Positions 37,501-50,284 of a stretch of 64,000 nucleotides of DNA are shown piece by piece. A model generated the notes under the pieces. The model saw only the letters and a program-made list of their open reading frames with translations. It searched no databases and was not told the DNA's origin. Every line of letters starts with the position of its first letter. Position 1 is the stretch's first letter. Origin of the DNA: Straminergon stramineum (lineage: Eukaryota > Streptophyta > Bryopsida > Hypnales > Calliergonaceae). The stretch is from NCBI GenBank assembly GCA_963920665.1, contig OY987266.1, forward strand, positions 21,316,248-21,380,247. The letters are read 5' to 3'. The position numbers were made by a program, and so were the translations under genes.

Positions 37501-38273
37501 CAGGAATTCGGAATCGTGGTCTCGGTTGTTCACGTGTGTCAGTAGAAGTCAGTAGTTGAAGAGGATTTAATACTTTTGCACCTATTTTTTGAAAGCCTTT
37601 ATCATAAGTTGTGATGGACTCCTGCAGTTCTGTGCCATGAAGTTCATCTGAACATTAAGGGGCTAACTACCTCGTGATAGTGTTATCACACAATCTAAAT
37701 ATAGAAGATTGTTAACTACTCCGTATGAGATGTTTGTATTTTGACAATTACTATTGTTGAATCTCGCAGCCAACTTCAATCTCCGAAAATGGAGGCACAA
37801 ACAGGCCGATGCTAGTGATAGTGCAGAACCCAGGCATGTCTGACTTTGCTTTCGACGATAATGGTTTTGTCCAAGAACCTAAGAAGCCGGAAGGCATCTT
37901 CAATATGTCTCCCAACTACCAACAAATGACGTGTCCCTCCTCTGTGCCTCCCGACTCATCTACGCCCTTGATTGATCACCAAGGATTGCAGCTTCGCCTG
38001 CGAGGATCTGGGGATCTTTCCGCAGAGTCTGGTAGCCGGAGAGAGAACCTGTTCCCCGGAGCTGTGAAAGAAGGAAGCAGATCTGTAGATGGCAAGGAGG
38101 ACAAGAATGCCATGTCATTTGTGGACGAGGTTGTGGTAGATGTCAAGGCATTGAAGGGCTATTCCTTTCTTCAGTTTGAGAATTCTTGTGGTGATTCGCG
38201 GACATTGCACTCGAGATCAAATTCAAGTTTGAGCTTGCAAGGGTTTACACCGCACCAATCAAGCATTGTATGA
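34536..38273 (+). CDS. Multi-pass membrane protein resembling the GOST/lung-seven-TM 7TM module, 9 exons, ~476 aa
   Basis: Exons by GT-AG borders and frame: 34536-34709, 34901-34977, 35262-35490, 36097-36251, 36370-36415, 36802-36893, 37153-37249, 37371-37427, 37770-38273 (1431 nt). The start is the first ATG in frame. Hydrophobic spans: about 27-50, 64-86, 95-118, 133-155, 161-182, 215-228 and 246-264, followed by a Ser/Pro-rich polar tail of about 200 residues. The spacing, the positive segment KYTMFKKFQR before span 6 and YWMRLLVREFTEIG in span 7 recall the 7TM bundle of GPR107/TMEM87/GPR180-type GOST proteins, which act in Golgi and endosomal trafficking. Unlike those, there is no signal peptide or luminal domain before span 1. 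The family call is from remembered pattern, not a search. Exon 2 has other in-phase donors after 34986 and 35025, adding 3 or 16 residues. It could also be an unrelated plant-specific membrane family. Confidence 0.75.
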
Positions 38274-39600
38274 TTCAAGTCGACCCCCTTTTTGTTACAA
38301 CAAGCTGGATGGCCAGTCACTGTCATGTAAACTAAGAGCTTCATACCTGTTGTGGATTATTCAATCTGCGAGCCATCTTTCATGTGGACTAGGAGAATAA
38401 GTAGCTGTATATTTGTAGACTAGCCCGGTTCTTCCCTCGAGGATAGGTTGGATTATAAAGGTCTAATCCTTCAGTGTACGCTTGTAGATCCTCGTTCAGG
38501 GGACTGAACATGCAAAAAACAGCTTTGTGACTAAAAAGTCACTGGCTGTCTAGTGTCATCAGCTACTGAGCTGTGATCCAGTTCGTGGCTATTCTGCCGC
38601 TCTGAACAGTTGTACTATATCCCATGCATTCAAAGTATGCATTGCAATCCAATCTCAGTGCGTGAGTACTTTACTGACCACTTGTAGGGCACGTCTTCTG
38701 AAACTGGATACCAGTGTGCTCCAGTTTGTTTTGCTTATTCAAAAGAAGTCTTTTGTATTTTTCCAAGGTGTGACAGTGTACCTATCAAGGTCCCCGGTTT
38801 TCTGTACTCTGAGTACATTCATAGCCTCAAGACATGGTTGTGGCTCTACTGATGAATGGGGCTGTTGGTCACACAAGTCAAGGAGGTGCCCGGTTCACAA
38901 AGGTACCATTTGCTAACGTAGTTTCGTATCTTGACTTTGTTCTCAGTGCTTTTTGCTGCCCTGCTGATGTTTTAATTCCTGAAGCTACATATGCTGAATC
39001 GTGCCAGTTCCTAGTTGGAACAGGACATGGTTTCCTACTATTGAGATGTGACTCACTGAAATTTAATCTGCATTCCATTTGTGAATGCCTAAGTATACTG
39101 GATTGCACTTTTTGGATGTGAGCAGGTTCAACTTCCAAGCTGGTGTCCACCCAACACATGGCACTGACAAGCAGCAGTAGCAGCAGAATGCGGCTGGACT
39201 CCTTGTCGGTAAGGTAAGGCGGTTTGTTTTCTCTTGAGTGAGTGATTGTTGCAATGTTTGCTCCTCTCCTGATTGCCTGACATTGCGTAGATGTACCCCG
39301 CTGGCACGCAAACATGGACGCAAGGTCATTGCTGGCTCCCTCATCTCTTCCTGCTTGTTGCCAGTGCTCCAGTTGTTCCTGGAACATGCGTTTTGGAGGG
39401 TGTCATTCCGTTGGATATGGCAGGAACTATAGCTGCTATCCTGAGTTATACTCACGGCTTTTATGTCCTATCTGTATGATGCCATTCTCCCCAGGATAAG
39501 GTCTTGCACGATCGTCTCCCTGGGCCACGTTTGGATCCTGACTGACTGGCTTCAATAATTCGGAGGAATATGAAGTCACTCATTTCCCCCGGCTTAGTCC
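38274..39600 (+). other. 3' flank of the 7TM-like gene; no supported CDS
   Basis: Gene-like base composition persists for about 1.3 kb after the stop codon. Overlapping ORFs on both strands (38834-39121, 38878-39387, 39063-39455) match nothing I know and overlap one another. A long 3' untranslated region or a non-coding transcript is possible. Confidence 0.35.
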
Positions 39601-40107
39601 TTCCTTCTTCTCTCACCGCAATTTTCTCGCCTGCACAAGTAGCTTTAATGACATTCTTCAGCCTTTATCCATTGATGCACTTCCCCTTTCTATTTACAGA
39701 TGAAAAGATAATGGATTGATAAGATATTGCACTGACAATGCACTGACAGAACACTATTTCTTGTTTGGTTCTACTGCCCGTCATATCCAACTAACTTATG
39801 TTCTTGTAATTTATGCCCCATCATATTCTTTTTTTAGTATATTTTCCAATCTTCTTCTTGTTGTATCTTTCAACTTAGAAACTTAGATAGAGTGAGCATC
39901 ATTGTATCCTGCACTCAAGATTCAGGGTATCGTAACCAATTCCGAGGCGTCGACTGTTCAGGGCCTGCCTGAAGGTTTGTTCACACTTCCTGTCATGATT
40001 CTCATGAATGCTAATAGCAAGGATCTGACGAATGCATTTTGGAATACCTTTGGAATAGTATCATTTTGGTGTAGTAACACCAATCCTAATCTCATGTATT
40101 TGGGAAC
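39601..40107. other. Intergenic DNA
   Basis: Transition from gene-like to AT-rich composition. Nothing further is seen. Confidence 0.45.
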
Positions 40108-40111
40108 TTAA

Positions 40112-40509
40112 CCCTTGAACGCTGGGCTGGTGACTGGAAATCAGCCATTTTGGGACTGTGTGACATCATCCACTTTAAAAAAATAAAAAATACTCATTGG
40201 GAGTCAAACTAATATACACTGAATAGGGGTATTAAGGGCACCAAAAAATTAAAGGGTTTGATTGTAGAAATCTGTAGATGTTTGAAACATGATGTACATC
40301 CCCCGGACACTTCAATACCTACTAATATACAATAAAGGTAGATATTTATATAGTGTAAATTGTCAATTAATTAGTATGGGTCCCCATAATACTCCTATTC
40401 AATGTAGAAGATCTCCCCTTTCCACCCCTAATTCCTTGGATGAATAGTTGCAATTCTATCTTATAGAGGAGAACATCAGACAAAAGACGTTCGCAACGTC
40501 GTTTAGGGG
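40112..40509. mobile_element. TTAA-flanked miniature element, short subfamily (~398 bp)
   Basis: Exact TTAA on both sides (40108-40111 and 40510-40513). It starts CCCTTGAACG and ends CGTTTAGGGG. Shares GGCTGGTGACTGG, GTGTGACATCATCCAC, the AAAAAAATAAAAAATACTC block and GGATGAATAGTTGCA with 22311-22537. The middle holds about 170 bp absent from that copy. No credible coding region. Confidence 0.7.
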
Positions 40510-40513
40510 TTAA

Positions 40514-42945
40514 ACCATGTGAGGATGTACCCCTAGGACCACCCATGACCAAGGTAGTCACCAAAAAATACTCCAAAATTTGCTATTACTTTGTTGTGGT
40601 CATATCATATTACATCACCAACAATCCTTACATGTTGGTATATAATAACATGTACTATATATAGTACTAACTATGTTAGTATATAGTACTAACAATATAC
40701 TATATATACAATCTTTACAAATTAGTATGTCAGATTCAAGAAGATTGGGGTGAAATTACAAACTAGTGTGTTGGATTGTAGTGAAAATAATTGATTTAGG
40801 TTGCTAAATACAAATTAAAATAATTTGTACTAATTATATATTAAGAAAAATATCTTCAAATCTATTCAAAGTAGATGCCACAATGCTTCAAATTGCTTCC
40901 TATAGATCATCTATGATTGTAAAGGAAACCTCAAGTCTTTGATTCATTAATAATCTTCAAATTCCATTTCAATTAATATTATCTACATTTGTTTCTATAT
41001 GTAATTTTTTTGAAGCAAGCATATGTCAACTTTTTACAATACCAATGGAGGTGGGTCTTAAATAGTGTAAAACAACATGTAGTAAAATTTTCAAATCATC
41101 AAGGCTCAAAAATGAAGCATAGGCAAATTTGGGAGTGATTATAAAATCCACCTCAACAACTAAGACTATGGGGTGGTTAGCTTTGGAATTCGTTTACTTT
41201 CAAACTGTAAGTGCTTTGTGTATCAAGTTTTTTTAGGATTATAGGATACTACAACATTCATGTTTTCTCATTTGGATTTTGTCCACTCATTTTCAACACA
41301 TGGCACATAGAGTGAAACTAAACAAAGCATACATTCAATTTTTCAGATAATTGTGAGGAGCATTTTTATTCATTTCTATAGTTAAAATTGAAGTCATCCA
41401 TCAAACCTTTTAGGTTTGCAACGTCCTTACAATTAAGGTTAACATTAGATTTTGGAAGGGAGTTTGAAATCTAAGTTTTGGCCTCCTTGTAATGAAAATT
41501 CCAAGTATTGGGTGTCATTTTCTTTATTGTATTGTCTAGGAAGAAACAAATGAGATTTTCTTTACATTGTGACATGTGTTCATTGTGAAAGTTATTGAAT
41601 GAAATTTGAAAAAAACTTTAAAAACAACATGAGAGGTTCTCAATATATACAAGGAGTGTGTAGTACAATTGGATAAGGTTGAATTTACAATCCGTATTGG
41701 AAACCTGACTATTATTAATCCCTTACCCCTCAAGGAATAAGGAGACACGATGTGTCTTCTTCAAATTGTCAATGGCAAATTCTTGGCAGGGTGAAGCAAA
41801 TTTCAATATTTTGTAAAGTAGGATATTTTAGAGTAAGAAGTTGAAATACTTGTTGCATTTCCGAATTCTCAAAATTTCAATCTAAGAAGTATTAAAAAAA
41901 TTATTTAGGAAATGGAATCTAATAGAAAAAAAGGGAGCAAACATTTTTATTGCAATGAAAGGAATAATAGGGATGGAAAAAACAACTTTTCTTGGAAATT
42001 TCTAGTCTTTACTCTACACAAAAAAATTGGGTTTGGACAATTTTTTTTCAAATTTTTATTTTTAGCAATTTCAAAAAGACAAGGTTCAATTTGGTGTAAT
42101 TAAGAACACGAAATAATTAGAATTATTCCAAATTTTTTGAAGACATTTCAAATAATATTCTAATAATATCAATTATAAAATTTCAAAATTTGACACATAT
42201 ATAATTTTTTTAAAATTGTGTAGGATCCAATTTGGTCACTTTTGACTTTCGACTCCTATTTGGAAATATGTAAAATTGTGTAGGATCCAAATTTGAGAGA
42301 GTTTTTTATTTCTCATTTTCTTATATTATAAAATAAAAAATTTGCCTTGGATTCCAATAAAATAATTTTGGGGGGTAAAAAAATCATTATTCCTCTTTTT
42401 ATAATTTTTTTCTTTTAATAGTTGCATATTTTGCCTATAAAAGTTGAGCATCCAAAATTGCTATAATCTAGAAATCCAATGGTGAATATTTTCCATAATT
42501 AATTCCATGCTTACCAGTACTTGACAAAGTAGTCTTTACTTTTGTATGGTTAAAATAAAATTTTCAAGCACATCCATATGCCAAAAAAATATCAAAGTGT
42601 GACAATTGAAAACCTCCATTGTCAAAAATTGTCAAGCCTTGAGGAATTAAGGGCTAGTAGCCCAAATTTCCAAGTAATGAAGAAGTATTATAAAATACAA
42701 TTTTTATTAGTAATTTCTTGATGAACTAGTGGGTGGCGCTTGCTATGCTATGCATTTACCATATTATTTTATTAGAAAGATCAGAAAGAATTATCATATA
42801 ATAAAATGTAGGGTAACAAATTTCAGTAAGTCTTCAAATAATAATGATTAATATCTTCATAAATTATTTTTACAAACATGCCTACATTGGAATGTTCAAT
42901 ATAGACTTTAATGAATGAAGTATATGCAATGAAGAATACATTATA
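40514..42945. other. AT-rich intergenic DNA
   Basis: No gene. A 19-bp direct repeat AAAATTGTGTAGGATCCAA occurs at about 42214 and 42271. TATATAGTACTAAC words repeat around 40650-40700. Confidence 0.5.
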
Positions 42946-42958
42946 AATAAATAAATAA

Positions 42959-43037
<79 letters not shown>
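42946..43037. repeat. (TAAA)n followed by long (AT)n microsatellite
   Basis: A short run of TAAA tetramers passes into about 75 bp of pure AT dinucleotide. It is likely polymorphic and hard to assemble. The Tyr/Ile-repeat ORF on the minus strand at 42882-43136 is an artefact of this repeat. Confidence 0.97.
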
Positions 43038-43039
<2 letters not shown>

Positions 43040-43740
43040 GGAATGTATGAGAATTCAAATAGAAATTAGTTAGATTGGGAGGAAATACTTGAATCCCTAG
43101 AAGAAACAAATGGATGAAGTTTTGTCTAAGGAGCAAATGACATTAGGTAGAATCCATCCATTCATACTCAATTTAGGATTTTAGGAAGCTAGACTTAATC
43201 TTAACATTTGGTCAAAATCTTTAGTAAAATTGAAAGTCGGAATGTAGGAAAAACTATGGATGAAGTTGAGAGTACTAACTAGAGGCCAAACTTCATCTAG
43301 TCGTAACTTTTGCTATGTGTATCAAAATTTGATGAATCTTATATTTTTAGAATTGGTGTCAAACCCTCTACAAATTACAGTTATCAAATTTAGACTATTG
43401 TCAATTCTATTCAAAACCATGGCGGCCTAGATTGCGACATTTTGTTAGGTGAATCTCTATGATTTGGGTTTGGGTTTATTGGTTCTTTATGCAAATAGGC
43501 GTAGTTTAGACATTAGAAAAGATCCATTTCTTGGAAGGAAAAATGGATCAACATTTAGGCACACTTAGTGTAAGAATCCACACTAAATTGGAACTTTGTT
43601 ATGTATGTCAAATTATCAAGGGTGGGTAATTGAACGCACACATGTATATATAACTATAATGCTATTTGTTTAGCTAGAACTTCCCCAATTTTACAGTGTA
43701 ACTTAACAAATCACCAAACAACTCCAACCAGAATTCATGA
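43038..43740. other. AT-rich intergenic DNA
   Basis: Nothing recognisable. Confidence 0.5.
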
Positions 43741-43747
43741 TCTCAAT

Positions 43748-44573
43748 TCCTAAAGTTCCATGACTATGTTTTCACGGAAAATGCTCCAAAACAGCCATAT
43801 TTAGTACAAGTACCAAATTTATGAAAAAAAACTTTTTTTTGACACATGTAACAATAGGATCTTGTAGTATGCTAACTTGAAAATATGTGGTAAAAATTTC
43901 AGAAATTTCCACTACATGGATTGCAAAATATAAATATTCAAATTAATTGAAATAATTTTTTGGCCTTGTGAAAAATAGGGTAGCTCCACTTCACAAGCTC
44001 ACTTTTCTATGAAAAAATGTCCAAAATGGTAGAGAATGTCCAAAATACAAAATTGGTAAGAATTTAATTATGGAATTGAAAAATGCCAATCCCAATGGTT
44101 GAAATGTTGTAATAAACAATCTATATCTTGGGATTTTTTCTCCAGAAATATTGAAAATTGAGTAAGATAAATGACTTTAAAGTTTATTTTAGAGTAGAGA
44201 ATCCATAACTGCTTACAAACAAAAAATCCTCATAACATTTGACTCATTGATCACAATGGAATGATTAAAAGCTTTCCATGTATATATAACTCTAGAAAAT
44301 AAGAAAACTAATTTCCAATTTTTTTTTTGCAAAAAGTGATTTTAAAAAATCTACTGATAGTCCAACATTGCCCATTTACGAAAAAAAGTTTCATATTTGA
44401 CCATAACTTTTGACTCATATTTTCAAATATCATGAAATTTAGTGCATATGAAAGATATTCCTCATCTCCACCTTCTCTTAAAATTTGGGCCTAAAATATG
44501 AAAATCTCCAGCCACACACACCTACCTAAAATTGCTATATAGCTAAAAATGCATGGTGGTCCTTGAAGTGTTA
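43748..44573. mobile_element. Decayed copy of the ~925-bp TTAA-flanked element
   Basis: Its start CCTAAAGTTCCATGACTATG is identical to the interior of the left end at 28545. Similarity continues through the TAGGATCT block and the CCACCTTCTCTTAAAATTTG block to the end, where TTTAGGGG has decayed to TTGAAGTG. The flanking TTAA is lost on the left (TCAA). A deletion relative to the 28545 copy shortens the middle. Confidence 0.6.
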
Positions 44574-47500
44574 AATTGAAGTCTAAGCCCACAAATCACC
44601 CCATAACCTCTTAGAGGTATAATCAAATTACCCTTTTGCATAAATTAACTCTTCAACATCCACTACTTCTCTGTCAAAGTGTAACATCCGACCTTGGGAA
44701 TTTCAACCAACCAATCTCTTAGAAAATTCACTAAAATTCACTTTGCAACGCTTCAACTTCATCTCATCTCACAATGTCACAAGAAAACAACAGTCTTACT
44801 TGCTCTATTACTCTTTGCTTCCCAATGAAACATTCACGATGAATTTTGTGGATTCAGAGGCAATAACTTCAACAAAGACCTTTAGCGCTCCAAGTATGTT
44901 CATTTTATTATCTCTAAGCACCTCAACTTTATGATATTATAGTTCAACCAAACACTATTCATACTCTAGAGAGAGACAAAACTGTTCCTGAAGTTTCCAC
45001 GATTCCACCCATTCCCTAAGTGTTTCTATATGTTTTTAATCACCTTTACTTTATTCTAAAGTACATCTCTATCTTTCCTATTGGTCAAAACACTCTATGC
45101 TTTCCTAAAATTACCAATTTTAATCACAATAATGAATGTTCAAACTATTATGAATTGAAGACCTATTTCTAAGGCTAAAACACCTTAAAATTGTAGCTAT
45201 GGGTCTTGAGTTTGATCTCCTCTTACAATTCCAACAAAACCACTCAAAAATATACCCGAAATATGTTTCTACAAGTTTTTAAGTGTCAAAATTGATTATG
45301 CATACACTCATCTTCACAACAGGATGTTTTTTAAGTAATGAAAGTGAGAAAAGGTCGTAAAGAAGTGAGAAAAACTTTAGAAATATAAATAGTCAAGTCT
45401 ACATCATTCTTGAAGAACGTATACTAGCTTGGACTAATTTTCAAGGCAAAGCCTCTCATTCCATCACATCGAAGACTCAACTTCAAAAACATGAATTTCC
45501 AATTACCCAGGTAGAAGACATAAGCATTGAGGTCCCTAACTAACATGAAAATCCCCCACAAGGCCAAAACCAAGGCCCAAGCTCACAATCGAGGCTAACC
45601 ATGTTCCATGGTACTCCATGGCACCTTTTCTCCATCCCACCCTATCTCCTTAACATTGGGGTCAATGAGAAAATAAGAACTATGTTTCTCACATGATAAA
45701 ATTTTTGTTCTAAATGGATAAGAAAGAAATAATGTCACAAGTGAGAACATGATATCCATTAGTGGTTGTGAGTGATTTTAACTCTACCCCTTGAGTCTAA
45801 TCTAACCATAGGGGTTCTAATGGCAATTTGTTAATAAATCTTAAGGGTGATAAAAAAAGCACCTTCCAAGCAATGAACAATTAATTGCATTGTTCTTAAA
45901 AGTAGTTGAAAATCACTTAAACACATTAATGGTTAGGATTCTAAATCTTTTGGACTAAAAATTCACTAATCAAAATCTAGCCCAATTCAACCTTTAGAGC
46001 TTGTTTTAGTCTTTTTAAAATGGTAAAGTAGGTAAAGATTGGATTCTTCTAGCAAAAGATATTAAAATTTAAAAGATGAACTTTAAGTCCTAACTAGCCT
46101 ATAAAATTTCATCCATTAAATTCCAATAGCTAATTAATCTAAAACCAACTCAAATTTTGGATCTGATCTTCTATTTATGTTTAATTGATAATTCTTAATT
46201 ATTTCCTAAATTTAACTAAAAATTAAAAACTTCATCCATGGTTGATCTAAACTTCATCCATAGTTAATTTCTTCAAGAATGAATTAATTTCCAAATGGCG
46301 AATGGTTTTGGAATCTCTAAAAGATATTCTAAAAGATTCTAGAATCAAAATATTCCTTAGTGACCTTCAAAAGATTCTTTTTAATTATCTTTTAATCTAA
46401 CCTAATTCAGACTTCCTATTCTAAAAATACCATTTTTAGATTTTTACTATTTTTAATTGGAAAAGCAAGAATTTACCTTTCCAACAAGGTAAAACTGTAA
46501 AATACTAAAATATGAACGTCCTATGCAAAAAGTTATTCATAGATGAAATTCCCTTTTAGGTTGTTAATTTTGAATTCCATCTACTAATCACTTGTAGGTT
46601 AAGTGGCAAATGGAATTTCAATTTAATCTAACAATTCTAAATTATTTCTAGATTTTCAGATTCCCCTTTGGATTTTGTTGGATGAATTTATGGTTATTTC
46701 ATCTAAATTAACACACAAAGTTCATCCGCTTATAACTTTCTTGTTTTTTGGTGTTTTTTATTCGTAACATATTCTTGAAAACCTCTAATAAATAAGTCAA
46801 ATACTCTAAATCTCAATTTTAATTATAACACTTTGATCTAAGGACTCACTTTTAATATTGAGATAATGAAATTCTAATCTAAAAAGTTAGAAGAAAAATG
46901 TTTGATTAACGTACCTCGTCCTTGAAAGATGCTATCATGCCATCGTCACATATCACAAGATGTATGATTTTATAGTAACCTGCTTCCTCCATGTTTGTTT
47001 GAGCCATGGCAAAGTTCTAATATAAAGCTAATTTCATTGATCTATTTTCCCTTCCAATTGGTTCCATCGTAAATTGGGTAGAAGTTTATTAAATTTTAGA
47101 AGTATTTTAGATAATTCCTATGATGTTTGGAATTATTTTTAATACCCCAAAACTCTTAATAATCCTAAATCAAATCAAATCTTTAAAAAGACTATTCTCT
47201 AATTGTTTATTAATTTTTCCTATTAGTTTAATGGTTATATGTTGGTTTTGTCCTTTTCTATTCGGCTTATTAAGCCTAATAAAATAACAATTGCCAACTA
47301 ACCTAGCCTAATAATCCCTAGAGGAATCCAAAGTAATAACTAACCAACAATTAGTGAATAGTGAAAGAATAAAATCAAAAAGGGTGGTCCTACTATAAGT
47401 CCCCAATTTGTCACTAGGGGCTCACTCTTTTCTTTTTTTCGTATTTTGTCATTTTTAATGCAATTTTATATACAAAAAGCCCCCCAAAGAGTGTAGAACC

Positions 47501-49935
47501 AAAATAGGTGTGTTACATAACAATATAGTATTTGGTCTATATTTAGAATATTATAGCTAGAATGGCCAAACGACAAGTTGTAAATAGATTAGAACCCAAC
47601 TAATCGTGGCAATTTGGTCAATTATGAGTGATGGGCGTACCAAGCTCAAAACCCCACATAGAGAGGAAATCTCTAGGCTAATATTGGTTGAGGGAACCTT
47701 GGTAAGGCATAGATGTCAGTTCCTAGAGATAGGTTCTAGTTTACCCATTTCATCGACGAAATAGCGGAACCCCAATTGTTGGCTTGCACATGTTTGAAAT
47801 ACCAAGATGGGACCGTGGAGGAATCTCTGGTCCAAGGAGGGTGACTTAAGGTTAAAACCATGCCCGGGAACCAACGACAAAGTCGGTTCACCAAGATTCC
47901 CTTCGGTGTGGAAGATTCCCTAGCCACCAATAATTAAACGAGGGGGTGGATTTTGTCCCCCCTAGGCCGATGTGTAGATTAAAAATATGAGCCTACACAT
48001 GTGTTGTGGGATTCCATGGGATGTTCCACAAAAAGTTTTGGAATTTTCTGCTAGTCAGAAGATGTCTTTCCGAATGGTCAACTACCCAAACTAGCAATGG
48101 GAAATTCCTAGAAATTCCTTAGGTGGCGGTAAAATCCCACAAAAAATTCTTATAGCTCCTTTTATGTTAATAAGTTACCCCAATAAGTTTCAAGACATTT
48201 CGATAGTCAGAAGTACTCGAATCTGCAAAGTTCTCCAACAATTAATGAAATTTAAAGTCCACGGCGGAGTTGACTAGTGAAGCGGGAGTATAGAAAAGTG
48301 GAATGGGGACCAAGATAGGTCTTTTCTTATTCCCCCACACCCACTTAAGAGCCTGAGCTAATTACTTTTGCTAGAAAAGTCAAACTCCGAAAGTTGGAAT
48401 TTTTCCCAATTTTGGTGTTAAGTTAGCACTAGGTTTCGTTGTGATTTTGAAGGTAGGAAAAGGAGAGGGGGATACTGGAAGACTAAAAATAGCTTTTTGA
48501 AGCCAACGACACAATTTGTTTGAGTTTTGGAATTAATCTCCAAAAGTTAGCTTAGTGGGACAATATAGGATGAAAACCTTGAGGATGAGGATGAAAATCC
48601 CAAAAGATAAGGTTAACTTAGATGAATGAGAGGAGGTGAGTGCCCGGGAAAAAGTATAAAATGGCACCCCTTCTCTTCTCTCACCACCACCTTTCTGTGT
48701 AATTGGGTCCGTTGGGTCTAATTTATGTTGAAAATTGTGGCATTTTAGCCACAAACCTTGCAATGGTATTTTTTGGGCACTTTTGGCCATCTTGTTGTTT
48801 TCCACGCTTGTGAAGTCTTGGTGGGTCCCTAACATCTTGAGTTTGTGTATTACTAATGTTGTACGTGTAGAGGAGCGTAAGTATCCTTACAACACCAAAA
48901 TGTCATAAAATGACTCGAAATATCATCCTAGGGGAATCTAGACTATTGTTGTAAGCCGAGATTATCCGTATTATTGACTTAAGTACTTTTTTCACTTCCT
49001 TTCTCTCTTCCGGATCTCTATCATTTCAGAATCCAATCCAGATTCACTCTTTTCCAGAATCCCATTCCTTCTTCTTTTCACATACATTGGTTTTTGATTC
49101 CTTTGTTTTACCATCAGAGGGTCCGCCTTTGATCTTGTAGAGGGGTAGGGATTCACCACTTGTATTCCTCACACTCTCTTCTTTCCTCTACCTACACTAA
49201 ACACACTTGGACCAAATGTTGTACTAGATCAAATAAAGAAACACTCTCACAACTTCCTGGATGGCCAATTCGGAAGGCAAGTCACTCAAAGCCGTAACAA
49301 GTCCTTTCCACTACAACAACAGATCAATAGAAATTGGAACCGATGGGGGATTGTTAGTCGTTCATTAAACTGATCCTAGGGTTTGGCATACCTTCTAGAG
49401 AGTAGGATGGGGATTTTTCCACTAGCAATTGCTTATCTCCGCACGGAACCCTTCCTGGTATTCTGGACTCGCATCCTCACCACTCCTTGCTGGATTTTCG
49501 TTCTAGTGATTTAAAGGCACCATGCACAAGACCATATTCACAAGCCTAAACTATGTCACAAACGTTCCCTTCTAAATCAGATCTAGTCACTTTAGATCCG
49601 GATTCCTCCTTTCCTCCTCCTCTCTCTCACTTCAATGCTCTCACAAGCAAATACAAAAAACTTGGATATACAACAGATTAATTCTTGAATGTCCATTTGG
49701 TGGCTCAGATTAAAAAAAGGATGACAAGATACCGACTATAAGCGCTAGGATGGAATGAGAGGACAACAGACCTGCCCTCCTATAAAAACTCAAAAACCCA
49801 AAGGCAAAAAGACCATTTGGAAATCCAAGTGACCAATCATAGACCTCTCGAGAAATCCGGAAAGTCAGATCCTAAAAATCCAAAAATCGAGCTCACACCT
49901 AGAAACTTGGTTCAGATTCAAAATTCAAATCCTAA
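44574..49935. other. Intergenic DNA, probably old repeat material
   Basis: AT-rich to about 47.3 kb, then more GC-rich with words typical of transposon flanks. No ORF with family resemblance is found. The GC-richer part (47.6-49.9 kb) adjoins the 3' end of the decayed minus-strand ORF and may belong to the same element. I looked for, but could not see, a long terminal repeat pair with 56.7-58.2 kb. Confidence 0.4.
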
Positions 49936-50080
49936 CTACTTCGCCTTTCGCGCCTTCTTTTGATTGCTCTCACCTTGATTCGCTAGTGCGTGGGTGGGTG
50001 CCCTCAGAGTCGACTTCACCGGAGCTGTTTTCACTACTGCCTGGGTTTGGATCTTTTGGATCTCTGGAGGCAAATCTTCC

Positions 50081-50284
50081 CACTACAAGAGAAAGGGGTG
50101 TTTTAAGTATAGTCCTAGACATATAGTCCTACAAGTAATGACCTTAAAGTTGTATTTTCAGTAAAAATTTACTAGAAATACATGTGTGTTTAGTAAATTT
50201 TTACTGAAAATACAACTTTAAGGTCATTACTTGTAGGACTATATGTCTAGGACTATACTTAAAACACCCCTTTCTTTTGTAGTG
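50081..50284. mobile_element. Young CACTA-type fold-back miniature element (204 bp)
   Basis: Two ~92-bp arms are reverse complements with about one mismatch. Both termini read CACTACAA inward. TCC lies on both sides (50078-50080 and 50285-50287), the 3-bp target duplication of CACTA/En-Spm elements. It sits inside the decayed minus-strand ORF, and 204+3 bp preserves the frame phase. The near-identity of the arms implies recent origin or conversion. Confidence 0.9.

Noticed and set aside
38834..39479. ORFs after the 7TM-like gene that might be another gene
   Set aside because: They overlap on both strands, lack splice-consistent extension and resemble no family; more likely 3' untranslated or non-coding DNA.
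42882..43136. 84-codon ORF with a Tyr-Ile repeat
   Set aside because: Translation of the AT microsatellite.
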